Assembly (NCBI RefSeq): GCF_001657485.1
Contig: NZ_LXFU01000025.1
Location: 186,001-250,000, forward strand
From: Rhizobium sp. WYCCWR10014
Lineage (GTDB): Bacteria > Pseudomonadota > Alphaproteobacteria > Rhizobiales > Rhizobiaceae
Direction: 5' to 3'
DNA: 64,000 nucleotides
The notes beneath the pieces are model-generated. The model did not search any database, was not told where the DNA came from, and worked only from the letters and a program-made list of their open reading frames with translations. A program made the position numbers and the translations under genes. Below are positions 1 to 9,170 of this stretch, in pieces; the first letter of the stretch is position 1; every line of letters begins with the position of its first letter.

Positions 1-983
1 GCCTTCGCCCCCAGCGACAGCGCTTTAAGAACATGCGTTCCCCGCTGCACGCCGCCATCCATCATCACGTCGATCCGGTCACCCACGGCGTCGACGATCT
101 CGGCCAACTGATCGAATGCGCTGCGCGAGCCGTCGAGCTGGCGCCCGCCATGATTGGAAAGCACAATGCCGCTGCAGCCGATCTCGGCGGCGCGCTTGGC
201 GTCTTCGACCGACATGATGCCCTTCAGGCAGAATGGTCCGCCCCATTCGCGCACCATCTCCGCCACGTCGTCCCACGACATCGAGGGGTCCAGCATCTCG
301 GTGAAGTATCGGCTGATCGATAGCGCGCCGCCATCCATCTTGACGTGGTTTTCGAGCTGCGGCAGCCGGAAGCGCTCGTGCGTCAGCCAGTCGATTGCCC
401 AGGAAGGCTTGATCGCGAACTGGGTCATGCCGGCAAGATTGAGCTTGAAGGGAATGGCAAAACCCGTGCGCTTGTCGCGCTCGCGGTTGCCGCCGGTGAT
501 GCTGTCGACCGTCAGCATCATCGCCTGTACGCCGGCATTTTTCGCTCGCGCCATCATCTCGCGGTTGAGCCCGCGGTCCTTGTGGAAATAGAACTGATAG
601 ACCTGCGGCCCGTTGCTGATCGTTCTGGCTTCCTCCAGGCTGATCGTGCCGAGCGAGGAGACGCCGAACATCGTCCCGTGTTTTGCCGCCGCTGCCGCGA
701 CCGCCCGCTCTCCCTGGTGGTGGAAAAGGCGCTGCAACGCGGTCGGTGAGCAATAGACCGGCATTGCGAGCTTCTGCCCCATGACGGTCACCGACATGTC
801 GACATCGGCCACCCCGCGCAAGACGTCAGGCACCAGATCGCAGGCCTCGAAGGCCGCGGTATTGCGCCGGTACGTCACCTCGTCATCGGCACCGCCGTCT
901 ATATAATCGAATATCGGCCCGGGAAGACGCCGTTTGGCCATGCGCCGGAAATCGTGAAAATTATAGCAGTCTGTCAGGCGCAT
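1..983 (-). CDS. lldD: FMN-dependent alpha-hydroxy-acid dehydrogenase (L-lactate dehydrogenase-like), 3' end outside window
   Basis: The enzyme family oxidises L-lactate or related 2-hydroxy acids to 2-keto acids, using FMN and passing electrons to cytochrome/quinone or oxygen. Reading from an ATG at 983, about 327 codons are visible. The N-terminal segment MRLTDCYNFHDF is followed by the family hallmark FDYIDGGADDE. The active-site block SNHGGRQLDGS, which carries the catalytic His, lies near residue 276. The C-terminus (about 50 residues) is cut by the window edge. The assignment to lactate rather than glycolate or another hydroxy acid is an inference from general resemblance. The gene is not obviously in an operon with argB, which follows on the same strand upstream of it after a 68-bp gap. 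Confidence 0.8.
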   Translation of the reverse strand, partial: MRLTDCYNFHDFRRMAKRRLPGPIFDYIDGGADDEVTYRRNTAAFEACDLVPDVLRGVADVDMSVTVMGQKLAMPVYCSPTALQRLFHHQGERAVAAAAAKHGTMFGVSSLGTISLEEARTISNGPQVYQFYFHKDRGLNREMMARAKNAGVQAMMLTVDSITGGNRERDKRTGFAIPFKLNLAGMTQFAIKPSWAIDWLTHERFRLPQLENHVKMDGGALSISRYFTEMLDPSMSWDDVAEMVREWGGPFCLKGIMSVEDAKRAAEIGCSGIVLSNHGGRQLDGSRSAFDQLAEIVDAVGDRIDVMMDGGVQRGTHVLKALSLGAK

Positions 984-1051
984 TTCGTTCCTCGATACCC
1001 TGTTCCCGTGCCAGGAAGATCCGCCCTTCGTGGTGAAGGGCGCAGCCTCGT

Positions 1052-1939
1052 TCAGGGAACGATCAGCGTTCCGACGCCGTGCTCGGTGAAGATCTCCAGC
1101 AGGACGGAATGAGCGGTCTTGCCGTTCAGGATGACGACACCCTGCACGCCGGCCTTGATCGCATCCATGCAGGTCTCGACCTTCGGGATCATGCCGCCGG
1201 AGATCGTGCCATCGGCGATCAGCGCATGTGCTTCGGCGACCGAAAGCTCCTTGATGAGCTGGCCGTTCTTGTCGAGTACGCCGGGCACATCGGTCAGGAA
1301 CAGCAGCCGGGTCGCGTTCAACGCACCGGCAATGGCGCCGGCGAAGGTATCGGCGTTGATATTGTAGGTGGCGCCGTCGCGGCCAGGCGCGACGGGCGCG
1401 ATGACCGGGATCATCTCGGAGCGGGCGAGCAGATCGAGCAGCGTCCGGTCGACCTCGACCACTTCGCCGACGAAACCGAGATCGAGCACGCGCTCGATGT
1501 TCGAATCCGGATCCTTCACGGTCTTGCGCGCCTTTTCGGCGAAGACCATGTTGCCGTCCTTGCCGCAAAGGCCGATCGCCCATTCGCCGGTCTGGTTGAT
1601 GAGCGCGACGATTTCCTTGTTGATCGAGCCGGCGAGCACCATCTCCACGATCTCGACCGTCTTCTGGTCGGTGACGCGAAGCCCGCCCTCGAATTTCGAT
1701 TCGATGCCCATCTTGCTGAGCATGGCGCCGATCTGTGGGCCGCCGCCGTGAACGACGATCGGGTTGACGCCGGACTGCTTCAAAAGGGCGATGTCGCTGG
1801 CAAAGGCCTTGCCGAGCTCGGGATTGCCCATGGCGTGGCCGCCATATTTCACGACAATCGTCTTGTTCTCGTAACGCTGCATGAAGGGCAGTGCCTTGGC
1901 CAGAAGCCGTGCCTGCATTTCGCTTTCGGTTTCGTTCAT
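1052..1939 (-). CDS. argB: Acetylglutamate kinase
   Basis: ArgB phosphorylates N-acetyl-L-glutamate with ATP, the second step of arginine biosynthesis, in the cytoplasm. The 295-residue length from the ATG at 1939 is typical of the family. Visible motifs are the N-terminal lysine strand [10 protein letters not shown] (around residue 31), the glycine-rich [13 protein letters not shown] loop that binds the substrate/phosphates, and [10 protein letters not shown] towards the C-terminus. An open frame continues upstream to 2125, but the start at [13 protein letters not shown] matches the family, and the extension would overlap the divergent sigma-factor gene. The gene is probably transcribed on its own or with the dehydrogenase downstream. 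Confidence 0.95.
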   Translation of the reverse strand: MNETESEMQARLLAKALPFMQRYENKTIVVKYGGHAMGNPELGKAFASDIALLKQSGVNPIVVHGGGPQIGAMLSKMGIESKFEGGLRVTDQKTVEIVEMVLAGSINKEIVALINQTGEWAIGLCGKDGNMVFAEKARKTVKDPDSNIERVLDLGFVGEVVEVDRTLLDLLARSEMIPVIAPVAPGRDGATYNINADTFAGAIAGALNATRLLFLTDVPGVLDKNGQLIKELSVAEAHALIADGTISGGMIPKVETCMDAIKAGVQGVVILNGKTAHSVLLEIFTEHGVGTLIVP

Positions 1940-2082
1940 GGGAACCCCGCAGAATTGTTCGCGGCCTTTTATCGCAAGTTTCTGACAGAGGGAATAATCC
2001 AGAGGGCAATAGTTTTTCGTATATGGCGCGAAGCCGGACGCCGTTACCGTCTGGCGCAAGCAAGCTTGAGATGAGGAACGGC

Positions 2083-2622
2083 ATGCAAGGCGATGAGATC
2101 GCAGACCTGATCGGCCGCGTCGCACTCAGCGATCGCAGGGCTTTCGTGGCCCTCTACAATCAGACCGGACCGAAACTTTTCTCAATCTGCCTGCGTATCT
2201 TGAAGGATCGCACGGAAGCAGAAGAAGCCCTGCAGGAAGTCTATATCAGCATCTGGCAACGCGCGCGCAGCTTCTCCGTCGCCTCGGGTTCATCCTCGGC
2301 ATGGCTGGCGGCGATTGCCCGCAACCGGTCGATCGATGCGCTGCGGGCGCGCAAGCCCGTCGCCGACGAATTAGACACGGTCTACGATCTTGCCGATGCC
2401 GGACCCGACCCGGAAATGCAGACGGTGACGAAGGATGAAGGAAGGCGGATTGACACCTGCATGGAAGAGTTGGAAGCTGATCGTGCGGTCGCGGTGAAAC
2501 GGGCTTATGTCGAAGGGCTGAGCTATCAGGAACTGGCCGATCAGTTTGGTGTCCCGCTGAACACGATGCGGACCTGGCTCAGGCGCAGCCTCTTGAAACT
2601 GAGAGAGTGCATGGAACGATGA
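2083..2622 (+). CDS. ECF-type RNA polymerase sigma factor (SigK-like)
   Basis: A 179-residue extracytoplasmic-function sigma factor. Region 2 lies at about residues 18-85 ([20 protein letters not shown], with [13 protein letters not shown]) and region 4 at about 125-175 ([16 protein letters not shown], then [10 protein letters not shown]). There is no region 3, as expected for ECF factors. I prefer the ATG at 2083 because GAGGAA sits 5-6 bases upstream; an in-frame ATG at 2071 is also possible. The stop codon overlaps the ATG of the anti-sigma gene (ATGA), so the two are translationally coupled. The gene is divergent from argB. With a RskA-like anti-sigma factor and a fasciclin gene next door, it resembles the SigK group, but the target promoters are not identified. 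Confidence 0.88.
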   Translation: MQGDEIADLIGRVALSDRRAFVALYNQTGPKLFSICLRILKDRTEAEEALQEVYISIWQRARSFSVASGSSSAWLAAIARNRSIDALRARKPVADELDTVYDLADAGPDPEMQTVTKDEGRRIDTCMEELEADRAVAVKRAYVEGLSYQELADQFGVPLNTMRTWLRRSLLKLRECMER

Positions 2623-3338
2623 CATCGCCCGACAAAAGCAAGGGAGACCGCTCCCGCGACGAGGTTCTCGCCGGCGAATATGTGCTTGGCGTCCTATCGT
2701 TGCAGGATCGCCGGGTGGTGGAAGAGCGCATGCGCCACGACCGCCCCTTCGCTGCGATCGTCAGCCGCTGGGAAACCAACCTCTCCTCCTTCAACGACGA
2801 GTATGAAGGCGTTGCTCCGAACCGGGAAACCTTCAAGCAGATCGAGGCGCGGCTGTTCGGCGATGGCCAAAAGCCGCCCTCCTTTTCGCAGGGACTCTGG
2901 AATTCCGCCGTTTTCTGGCGCTCGCTGAGCTTCGCCTGCATCGTCGTCGCCGCCAGCGCCGTCATCTTCGCCTCCGGCGTGGTGCCGGAGTCGCAGGGGC
3001 CGGCACCGCTGGTAGCCTCGCTTTCGGGCCAGAACAGCACCATCAATCTTCTTGCATCCTATGAGCTGCAGAGCGGCAGGCTGAAGATCGTGCCGGTCGC
3101 CGCCGGCAAGCCGGAGGAGAAGTCGCTGGAACTTTGGCTGGTCCCGGGCAGCGGCATGACGAGATCGCTCGGCGTCTTCCAGCCGGGCGAAAGCGGTGAA
3201 CTTGTCATTCCGGCCGAACTGCGCAGCATGATAGCCGATGGCGCAACGCTTGCCGTCAGCCTCGAACCCTTCGGCGGTTCGCCGACCGGCCAGGCGACTG
3301 GTCCGGTGATCGCAAGCGGTCCGCTGCACCGGCCGTAA
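2619..3338 (+). CDS. Membrane-anchored anti-sigma factor (RskA-like)
   Basis: The 239-residue protein probably holds the preceding ECF sigma factor inactive at the cytoplasmic membrane. Residues 1-95 are cytoplasmic and include the anti-sigma start DEVLAGEYVLGVLS, a typical ZAS/RskA-like opening. A single transmembrane helix lies at about residues 101-121. The periplasmic C-terminal half (PLVASLSGQNSTINLLAS, then LELWLVPGSG and SLGVFQPGESGELVIP) matches the anti-sigma-K C-terminal domain pattern. No HxxxCxxC zinc motif is evident. The gene overlaps the sigma factor by ATGA, which implies matched synthesis. In related systems release is by regulated proteolysis; nothing in the sequence says which signal acts here. 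Confidence 0.85.
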   Translation: MTSPDKSKGDRSRDEVLAGEYVLGVLSLQDRRVVEERMRHDRPFAAIVSRWETNLSSFNDEYEGVAPNRETFKQIEARLFGDGQKPPSFSQGLWNSAVFWRSLSFACIVVAASAVIFASGVVPESQGPAPLVASLSGQNSTINLLASYELQSGRLKIVPVAAGKPEEKSLELWLVPGSGMTRSLGVFQPGESGELVIPAELRSMIADGATLAVSLEPFGGSPTGQATGPVIASGPLHRP

Positions 3339-3459
3339 TCGTGCCGCCATAAATCATGTCTCCCTTCTGAAACTCTTCGGCGCGGCCCTCCGTAGTTCGA
3401 AATGTCCGGACGACGCTCAGGCATAAAGCCCGCGGATGGTGTCCGGTGAGGAGAAAATC

Positions 3460-4014
3460 ATGATCAAGTCCGTATTGCGCGGCTTCGCGCTCGCCACTGC
3501 CATGTCCGCCGTCGCCTTTGCCGCCGCGAAAAACCCGACGGTTGGCGGTGCTGCGATGTTCGACAGCAAGAACATCATCGAGAATGCCGTGAATTCCAAG
3601 GATCACACAACGCTAGTCGCAGCCGTCAAGGCAGCCGGCCTGGTCGGCACGCTCGAGGGCAAGGGCCCCTTCACCGTCTTCGCACCGACCAACGAAGCTT
3701 TCGCCGCGCTCCCGAAGGGTACCGTCGATACGCTGCTAAAGCCGGAAAACAAGGCGACGCTGACCAAGGTTCTGACCTGCCACGTCGTGGCCGCCGATGC
3801 GATGGCCAAGACCGTTGCCAAGATGATCAAGGATGACGGCGGCGAGCACGACATCAAGACCGTCGGCGGTTGCGTGCTGAAAGCCAAGGAAAACATGGGC
3901 AAGATCACGCTGACCGATGAAAACGGCGGTGTCTCGCATGTGACGATTGCCGACGTCAAGCAGTCGAACGGCGTCATCCACGTCGTCGACAAGGTGCTGC
4001 TGCCGAAGATGTAA
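3460..4014 (+). CDS. Secreted fasciclin (FAS1) domain protein
   Basis: A 184-residue exported protein with a signal peptide at residues 1-23 (MIKSVLRGFALATAMSAVAF, then AAA). A single FAS1 domain fills the rest: the H1 box is VFAPTNEAFAALPKGTVDTL and the H2 box is NGVIHVVDKVLLP close to the C-terminus. FAS1 proteins act in adhesion or cell-envelope interactions; the ligand here is unknown. The ATG at 3460 is chosen because GAGGAG lies 7 bases upstream and it opens directly into the signal peptide. The gene follows the ECF sigma/anti-sigma pair after 121 bp, so it is a plausible target of that sigma factor. A GC-rich hairpin follows the stop codon. Confidence 0.9.
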   Translation: MIKSVLRGFALATAMSAVAFAAAKNPTVGGAAMFDSKNIIENAVNSKDHTTLVAAVKAAGLVGTLEGKGPFTVFAPTNEAFAALPKGTVDTLLKPENKATLTKVLTCHVVAADAMAKTVAKMIKDDGGEHDIKTVGGCVLKAKENMGKITLTDENGGVSHVTIADVKQSNGVIHVVDKVLLPKM

Positions 4015-4037
4015 GCCCGCCTGTATCGGCAGATGCA

Positions 4038-4063
4038 TTGGGGCGCTCTATCGGGCGCCCCAA
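4038..4063 (+). terminator. Hairpin after the fasciclin gene
   Basis: Perfect 9-bp arms TTGGGGCGC (4038-4046) and GCGCCCCAA (4055-4063) lie 24 bp after the fasciclin stop. No T-run follows, so this may be a weak or Rho-assisted terminator, or an mRNA-stabilising hairpin. Confidence 0.45.
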
Positions 4064-4100
4064 ACACAAATTGATGAGTTATGCGCAGATTCAAAGTGAT

Positions 4101-4140
4101 AGAGCGTCCTTAGCGCGTCTGAAAAGACGCGCGGCGCTCT
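4101..4140 (-). repeat. Nested palindrome overlapping the 3' end of the histidine kinase gene
   Basis: The inner arms GCGCGTCT (4113-4120) and AGACGCGC (4125-4132) pair perfectly around GAAA. The outer AGAGCG/CGCTCT pair extends the structure to 4101-4140. No T-run follows on the minus strand. It resembles short palindromic repeats scattered in Rhizobium genomes and may help to end the kinase transcript. Confidence 0.45.
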
Positions 4141-5215
4141 ATCGGGCTGCTTCGGCTCTCGGGAAGACGAGGGAGACACTCATGCCGGTGTCTGGGGACG
4201 AGCTGACTTCAACCTCGGCGCGGGCATTCTGTTTCAGCGACTGTACGATCATCGCGCTCAGCTTTCCCGGTTGCGGCCAGGTCACATCCTGGGGAAGACC
4301 GACCCCGTTATCGGCAACGGTGATCCTGCAGCCGGTATCGCTGACAACACAGCGGAGCGTAATCTCACCGCCATCACGCCCCACGAAGGCATGCTTCAGC
4401 GTATTGGTGAGGAGTTCGTTGATGACGAGGCCGGCCGGCATGGCGACATCGACCGAAACCGGCCAGGTATCGACCTTCATGTCCAGCCGGATCCCTTCCA
4501 CGGCGTGGGCCGCCATTACCGAGGCGGCAATCTGGCTGACATAGGTGCCAAGATCGACTGTGGCGCCTTTCTCTTCGTCTGACAGCGAGCGATAGAGCAG
4601 GGCCAAGGCTTCGATCCGCCCGGCTAGCCGTGCAAACCTCTCGCTTTCCTCATTCTGTTGAGCATTGCGCGCCTCCATTCGGATGAGCGCCGTGATCATC
4701 TGAAGATTGTTCTTCACGCGATGCTGCAGTTCCCGCAGAAGGACATCTTTCTCCGTCAGCAGTTCGCTGAAGCTCTCAGCGGCCGTCGCCTCATTGCGGG
4801 CAGCAAAGGCCACCAATCGGAAAAGCGGCGTGTCATCGTCGTCGACGATCGTATTCGACCAGACATCGATAATGACGGTGCTCTCGGGTTCGGCCACCAG
4901 CGAGAAGGCACCAATATATTCCTCCGCAGAGGTTACAGCGGCTGTGAGCGGCTCCTCTCCGGAGACGGCGGTGGACTTCAATTCGATGTCTGCCCAGGGT
5001 TTTCCCTGGACCTCGGTTGCCTCAAGCGCCGTCAGCCGTTCGAATTCGAGATTGACGTAAATCAGCGGCTCGTCGCCACCGAGTTCGGAGACAGCCACCG
5101 CGAATGGCACATGATCGAGAAAGTGTCGAAACCGGTCGTCATCAAGGGCTTCGGCAAGATGGGGCAAGTTGCCGACGCCTTCCGGCGAAATCGGCTGGTC
5201 TTTGCTATCGGTCAT
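4139..5215 (-). CDS. PAS-domain sensor histidine kinase, HisKA_2 family
   Basis: A 358-residue soluble histidine kinase. Residues about 25-145 form a PAS-like sensor domain (FAVAVSELGGDEPLIYVNLE, and PWADIELKST). The phosphoacceptor block RELQHRVKNNLQMITALI, whose His is the phosphorylation site, lies near residue 168. The HATPase domain follows, with INELLTNTLKHAF and VADNGVGLPQD. No transmembrane segment is present, so it is cytoplasmic. HisKA_2/HWE kinases of alphaproteobacteria often feed the PhyR general stress pathway or light/redox sensing. No response-regulator gene is adjacent, so the partner is unknown. The ATG at 5215 is used; the open frame extends one codon upstream to a TTG. Confidence 0.88.
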   Translation of the reverse strand: MTDSKDQPISPEGVGNLPHLAEALDDDRFRHFLDHVPFAVAVSELGGDEPLIYVNLEFERLTALEATEVQGKPWADIELKSTAVSGEEPLTAAVTSAEEYIGAFSLVAEPESTVIIDVWSNTIVDDDDTPLFRLVAFAARNEATAAESFSELLTEKDVLLRELQHRVKNNLQMITALIRMEARNAQQNEESERFARLAGRIEALALLYRSLSDEEKGATVDLGTYVSQIAASVMAAHAVEGIRLDMKVDTWPVSVDVAMPAGLVINELLTNTLKHAFVGRDGGEITLRCVVSDTGCRITVADNGVGLPQDVTWPQPGKLSAMIVQSLKQNARAEVEVSSSPDTGMSVSLVFPRAEAAR

Positions 5216-5336
5216 CAAATATTACTCGTGGACGCGGCTGCTCCCGCACAGCAGGAGAACTAGGGTTGCTTTAAAAACTGCGGGGACGCAAGCATTGATC
5301 GGCGGCACGTCGATCGATTGCCGGCCACTGGGTGAT

Positions 5337-5612
5337 TTAAGCCCGGTCATAGGTAAATGACGTCAGCAGGGTCGTGACGAAATTGCTCGCCCTTTCCTTG
5401 ACCAGGACCTCCGTCCATTCATCGGTCCCGCGCAGCCGCAAATCCGTGTAAATACTGTCGACGGCCGCTTCTTCGATACGCTTGATATGGGTCCTGAACG
5501 ACGCTTCGCCGCCGCCGTGATACATGTCTCTGATCACCATGCGCAGGATCTCCTGAATGGCGATCTGCCAGGCCGTATTGATCGATTGAAGTTCGTTCGC
5601 AGTCTCTGCCAT
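5337..5612 (-). CDS. Conserved small hypothetical protein
   Basis: A 91-residue cytoplasmic protein, start MAETANELQSINTAW, with AAGGAAG about 7 bases upstream deciding the start. It is mainly amphipathic helix with charged residues, including RMVIRDMYHGGGEASFRTHI and a C-terminal FVTTLLTSFTYDRA. No signal peptide, membrane segment or known motif is seen. It lies between the histidine kinase and a small coiled-coil gene on the same strand, with gaps of more than 120 bp, so co-transcription is uncertain. Function is not recognised. Confidence 0.6.
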   Translation of the reverse strand: MAETANELQSINTAWQIAIQEILRMVIRDMYHGGGEASFRTHIKRIEEAAVDSIYTDLRLRGTDEWTEVLVKERASNFVTTLLTSFTYDRA

Positions 5613-5733
5613 TGACGCTTCCTTGGTGCGAGTGATTGCCAGCACGCCGTCGGCCATGCTGCAGCGCGCGATCTGCAACCCCGTCCTTTCAGACGCGGTT
5701 TAAATCTCGAGCCTTGTCCATCGGGTTGTAATC

Positions 5734-5958
5734 TCAGCGACCCCTGGCGCGTTTGGCAATGAGGGCAGAGGTTGCCGACACCCGGTCACTCTGTTCCCTG
5801 GCAAGCCGGGCTTCCCGAAGCCGCAACGTCTTTGCCTGTTGCGATTGGGCGTCGGATTCGAGCTCTTCGGCCGCCTGGTTCTTCGCGAAGAACTGGGTCT
5901 GGACGTTGCCGAAGGCAATCTCCGCCCGCTGGCGAGATTTGCTGTATGTCTCAGTCAT
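5734..5958 (-). CDS. Small hypothetical protein, charged helical
   Basis: A 74-residue protein beginning MTETYSKSRQRAEIAFGNVQ, with GGAG upstream of the ATG. It is strongly helical and rich in Arg, Glu, Gln and Ala (AAEELESDAQSQQAKTLRLR, ARLAREQSDRV), consistent with a short coiled coil. A longer open frame reaches 6063 but would run through the terminator hairpin at 6006-6026, so the shorter start is better. No function is recognised. It lies downstream of cspA, from which it is separated by that terminator. Confidence 0.6.
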   Translation of the reverse strand: MTETYSKSRQRAEIAFGNVQTQFFAKNQAAEELESDAQSQQAKTLRLREARLAREQSDRVSATSALIAKRARGR

Positions 5959-5996
5959 ATTGGCTCCGATACGGGAGGGCTCGACGCGCGAGCGAA

Positions 5997-6026
5997 AACA
6001 AAAAAGGCCAGGCAAATCGCCTGGCC
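5997..6026 (-). terminator. Intrinsic terminator of cspA
   Basis: On the minus strand, GGCCAGGC and GCCTGGCC form a perfect 8-bp stem with a 5-base loop (6006-6026), followed directly by a run of T (A-rich 5997-6005 on the plus strand). It lies 66 bp beyond the cspA stop. Confidence 0.85.
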
Positions 6027-6091
6027 TTGGATTGATAACGTGCTTCCGGCAGTGCCAGTACATCCGTGGTCAAAGGGAAGCAGATACCGAT

Positions 6092-6301
6092 TTAAGCGTT
6101 CTGGAGATTGCAAGCGGACATCTTGCCCGACTTGTTGTCACGCTCGAGGTCGAAGCCGATCTTCTGGCCTTCGACGAGGTCGCGCATTCCGGCGCGCTCG
6201 ACGGCGGAGATGTGAACGAAGGCGTCGTCGCCGCCATTATCAGGCTGAATAAAGCCGAAGCCTTTGGTGGAATTGAACCATTTAACTGTGCCAGTGGCCA
6301 T
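6092..6301 (-). CDS. cspA: Cold-shock domain protein
   Basis: A 69-residue single cold-shock domain, the usual length. The nucleic-acid-binding motifs RNP1 (KGFGFIQ) and RNP2 (DAFVHISAV) are intact, after the canonical opening [14 protein letters not shown]. These proteins bind single-stranded RNA/DNA and act as RNA chaperones in the cold or in growth transitions. The start at 6301 is set by the family opening and by AAAGGG 9 bases upstream. The gene is monocistronic: it has its own promoter near 6447-6475, a leader of about 140 nt, and a terminator at 5997-6026. The long leader is a feature shared with cold-regulated csp genes. Confidence 0.95.
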   Translation of the reverse strand: MATGTVKWFNSTKGFGFIQPDNGGDDAFVHISAVERAGMRDLVEGQKIGFDLERDNKSGKMSACNLQNA

Positions 6302-6446
6302 GATCATGAACCCTTTCATAGCAATATTGAAGAACCGCAACGCCAAGGCGATGCGGATGGTGATAGCGATTTTTGAAAGGAAGTTCGTTCAGGGCGCGGT
6401 GCCAATCGCGCGATAACCAAGCCAGCAAGCAAAATTCGATGGCCGC

Positions 6447-6475
6447 TATGTAGCTCATCCGGCTTGCGGCGTCAA
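6447..6475 (-). promoter_or_regulatory. Predicted sigma-70 promoter of cspA
   Basis: On the minus strand, TTGACG (6470-6475) is followed after 17 bp by TACATA (6447-6452). Transcription would begin near 6440 and give a leader of about 140 nt before the cspA ATG. The -35 is strong and the -10 weak. Confidence 0.5.
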
Positions 6476-6567
6476 CCGTTAGTTTTCTGTTGTCGCTATG
6501 TTCAACCATGGGATGTCTCTGAGACCTTTACACCAACACGGCTTTGCATCCGGCGTGCGCAGGCCTT

Positions 6568-7221
6568 CTACTTCCAGCGGGCGATACCGACGGTCTCGGC
6601 GATCGCTTGGCGCAGTTCGTCCAGCCCGTCGCCCTTTTCGGACGAGGTGGACAGCACGCCGGGATAGGCAGCCGGGCGTTTACGGATCTTTTCCGCCGTT
6701 TCCGCAAGCAGCTTCGGCACACCAGCCGCCTTGATCTTGTCGGTCTTGGTCAGCACGATCTGATAGGAGACGGCGGCCTTGTCGAGCAGATCAAGCACAT
6801 CATCGTCGTTCTTCTTGATGCCGTGGCGGCTGTCGATCAGCACATAGACGCGCTTCAGCGTCGCGCGGCCGCGCAGATAATCGAAGACGAGCTTGGTCCA
6901 CTTGTCGACCTGTTCCTTCGGCGCCTGCGCATAACCATAGCCCGGCATGTCGACGATCGCCGTCGGTGGCAGGTCTTGGCCTTCACCGGAATAACCATCC
7001 GGCACGAAATAGTTCAGTTCCTGGGTGCGTCCCGGTGTATTCGAGGTGCGCGCCAGGCCCTTCTGGCCGACCAGCGCATTGATCAGCGAGGATTTGCCGA
7101 CATTCGAGCGACCGGCGAAGGCCACTTCCAACGGCCCTTCCGGCGGCAGGAAATTCAGGGACGGCACGCCGCGGATGAAGATCCATGGGTGGCCGAAGAG
7201 CGGCTTTTCGGTTTCGGGCAT
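6568..7221 (-). CDS. engB: Ribosome biogenesis GTPase EngB/YsxC/YihA
   Basis: A 217-residue essential GTPase that assists assembly of the large ribosomal subunit. All G motifs are present: G1 GRSNVGKS (37-44), a G2 threonine in TPGRTQ, G3 DMPGYG (91-96), G4 TKTD (158-161) and G5 STSSEKG (191-197). The gene lies 152 bp downstream of yidC in the same direction, with a terminator between them, so it probably has its own promoter or depends on read-through. Confidence 0.95.
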   Translation of the reverse strand: MPETEKPLFGHPWIFIRGVPSLNFLPPEGPLEVAFAGRSNVGKSSLINALVGQKGLARTSNTPGRTQELNYFVPDGYSGEGQDLPPTAIVDMPGYGYAQAPKEQVDKWTKLVFDYLRGRATLKRVYVLIDSRHGIKKNDDDVLDLLDKAAVSYQIVLTKTDKIKAAGVPKLLAETAEKIRKRPAAYPGVLSTSSEKGDGLDELRQAIAETVGIARWK

Positions 7222-7334
7222 GCGGGCTCTGCAATCTCTGGGTTGGGTCTTTTACCGGGCTTCGTGGTTTTGCGGGCGGATGTCAAGCTTCGAGGCCGTT
7301 TGCAGCCTTTGCTTTGCCTCCTTCTTCCGCTGCC

Positions 7335-7365
7335 GGAAAAGAAAAGCCCCGCCGGAGCGGGGCTT
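7335..7365 (-). terminator. Intrinsic terminator after yidC
   Basis: On the minus strand, AAGCCCCGC and GCGGGGCTT form a perfect 9-bp stem with a 4-base loop (7344-7365), followed by TTCTTTTCC. It sits 9 bp after the yidC stop and before engB. Confidence 0.85.
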
Positions 7366-7373
7366 GGCAAGCG

Positions 7374-9170
7374 TCATTTCGACGGCGCTTCTTTTCGTCG
7401 GAACAGACCCCTCAGATTGTCGAAGAGTTCGACCTTGACGCCGTGACGCTTCATGATCAGCCCCTGCTGCGCCACTGACAGCGTATTATTCCAGGCCCAG
7501 TAGATGACCAGGCCGGCCGGGAAGCTTGCCAGCATGAACATGAATACCAGCGGCATCCAGTTGAAGATCATCGCCTGTGTCGGATCGGGCGGCGTCGGGT
7601 TCATGCGCATCTGCACGAACATGGTAACGCCCATGATCAGCGGCCAGACGCCGAGGTGCAGCAGCGTCGGCCCCTCGAAAGGCAGCAGGCCGAACAGGTT
7701 GACGATCGTCGTCGGATCGGGCGCCGAAAGGTCCTTGATCCAGCCGAAGAACGGTGCGTGCCGCATTTCGATGGTGATGTAGATCACCTTGTACAGCGAG
7801 AAAAAGATCGGGATCTGCAGCGCCACCGGCCAGCAGCCGGCGATCGGATTGATCTTCTCTTCCTTGTAGAGCTGCATCGTTGCCTGCTGCAGGCCCATGC
7901 GGTCGTCGGCGAATTTCGCCTTCAGCTCTTCCATCTTCGGCTGCATGCGCTTCATGTTCGCCATCGAAGCGTACTGCTTGCTGGCGAGCGGGAAGAACAG
8001 AGCCTTGACGACGATGGTCGTGCACAGGATCGCCACGCCGAAATTGCCGAAGTAGCGGAAGAAGAAGTCCATCAGCTTGAACATCGGCTTGGTGATGAAA
8101 TAGAACCAGCCCCAGTCGATCAGGCGGTCGAATTTCGGGATCGAATAGCTGGCCTCATAGCCGTCGATGACGGGCACTTCCTTGGCCCCGGCGAAGACGA
8201 GGTTCTTCAGCTCGATCGATTGGCCCGGCGCGACGGTGAAGGCATCGTCCTTGTAATCGGCCTGATAGCGCGGCTGGCCATCGGCAAAATGCGAGAAGCG
8301 CGCCTCATAGGCAGCACTCTGCGGCGGAACGATCGTCGCGGCCCAATATTTGTCGGTGATGCCAAGCCAGCCGCCGGTGGATTTCGCCGGCATCACGGCT
8401 TCCTTTTCGGCGGCGCTATATTTGGTTTCGATCAGGCCGTCTTCGCCGATGACGCCGATAAATCCTTCATGCAGCACGTAGACGGAGGGTGTCGTCGGCT
8501 TGTTGTAGCGCGTTACGCGGCCGTAAGAAGACAGTGAGGCAGGCGCCTGGCCGGCATTGGTGATCTTGTCGGCAACGGTGAACATGTAGCGTTCGTCGAC
8601 GGAAATCGTGCGGGTAAAGGTCAGGCCCTTGTCGTTGGTATAGGAAAGCGTCACCGGCGTTTTTTCAGTGAGCTTGGCGCCCTCAGGCGCCGTCCACAGC
8701 GTCGAGGCGCCCGGAACGTTGCCCGTCGCGTCGCTGCCGATATAGCCGAGCTCGGTAAAATAACCGTCCTTTGTCTCGGCCGGGCTGAACAGCGTGATGA
8801 TCGGGCTCGAGTCGTCGACGGTCTCGTGATAGCCCTTGAGTTTCAGATCATCGAGGCGGGCGCCGGCAAGGTTGATCGAGCCGGACAGCGCAGGCGTATC
8901 GATGACGACACGCGGGGTCTTTGCCAGCGCCTGCTCGAGCGTCGCCGTCGCGGCTGCCTGGCCGGAAGGGGCCGTACCGCTCGGCTGGGCCGGCGTCTCG
9001 CCGCCCGCTGCCGGCTGCTGCACCTGCTCGGTCTGCTGCTGCGCCTTCTGGGCTTCCTGCGCCTTGCGCTGGGCCTCGATGCGCGGATTCATATAGAGAA
9101 ACTGCCAGCCGAGGACGATCAGCACCGAGAGAGCGATCGCAATGAAGTAATTGCGGTTGTTTTCCATCAT
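7374..9170 (-). CDS. yidC: Membrane protein insertase YidC
   Basis: Inserts and folds inner-membrane proteins, alone or with SecYEG. The 598-residue protein has the proteobacterial layout: an N-terminal anchor helix ([19 protein letters not shown]), a low-complexity Q/P/A-rich linker (about 35-75), a large periplasmic beta domain (about 75-345), then the conserved five-helix core from about 370. The core includes [20 protein letters not shown] with the substrate-groove Arg/Lys region, and [20 protein letters not shown]. Two adjacent ATGs (9170, 9167) are possible starts; AGGA lies 4 or 7 bases upstream. The ATG overlaps the end of rnpA, so the two are coupled. Confidence 0.96.
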   Translation of the reverse strand: MMENNRNYFIAIALSVLIVLGWQFLYMNPRIEAQRKAQEAQKAQQQTEQVQQPAAGGETPAQPSGTAPSGQAAATATLEQALAKTPRVVIDTPALSGSINLAGARLDDLKLKGYHETVDDSSPIITLFSPAETKDGYFTELGYIGSDATGNVPGASTLWTAPEGAKLTEKTPVTLSYTNDKGLTFTRTISVDERYMFTVADKITNAGQAPASLSSYGRVTRYNKPTTPSVYVLHEGFIGVIGEDGLIETKYSAAEKEAVMPAKSTGGWLGITDKYWAATIVPPQSAAYEARFSHFADGQPRYQADYKDDAFTVAPGQSIELKNLVFAGAKEVPVIDGYEASYSIPKFDRLIDWGWFYFITKPMFKLMDFFFRYFGNFGVAILCTTIVVKALFFPLASKQYASMANMKRMQPKMEELKAKFADDRMGLQQATMQLYKEEKINPIAGCWPVALQIPIFFSLYKVIYITIEMRHAPFFGWIKDLSAPDPTTIVNLFGLLPFEGPTLLHLGVWPLIMGVTMFVQMRMNPTPPDPTQAMIFNWMPLVFMFMLASFPAGLVIYWAWNNTLSVAQQGLIMKRHGVKVELFDNLRGLFRRKEAPSK

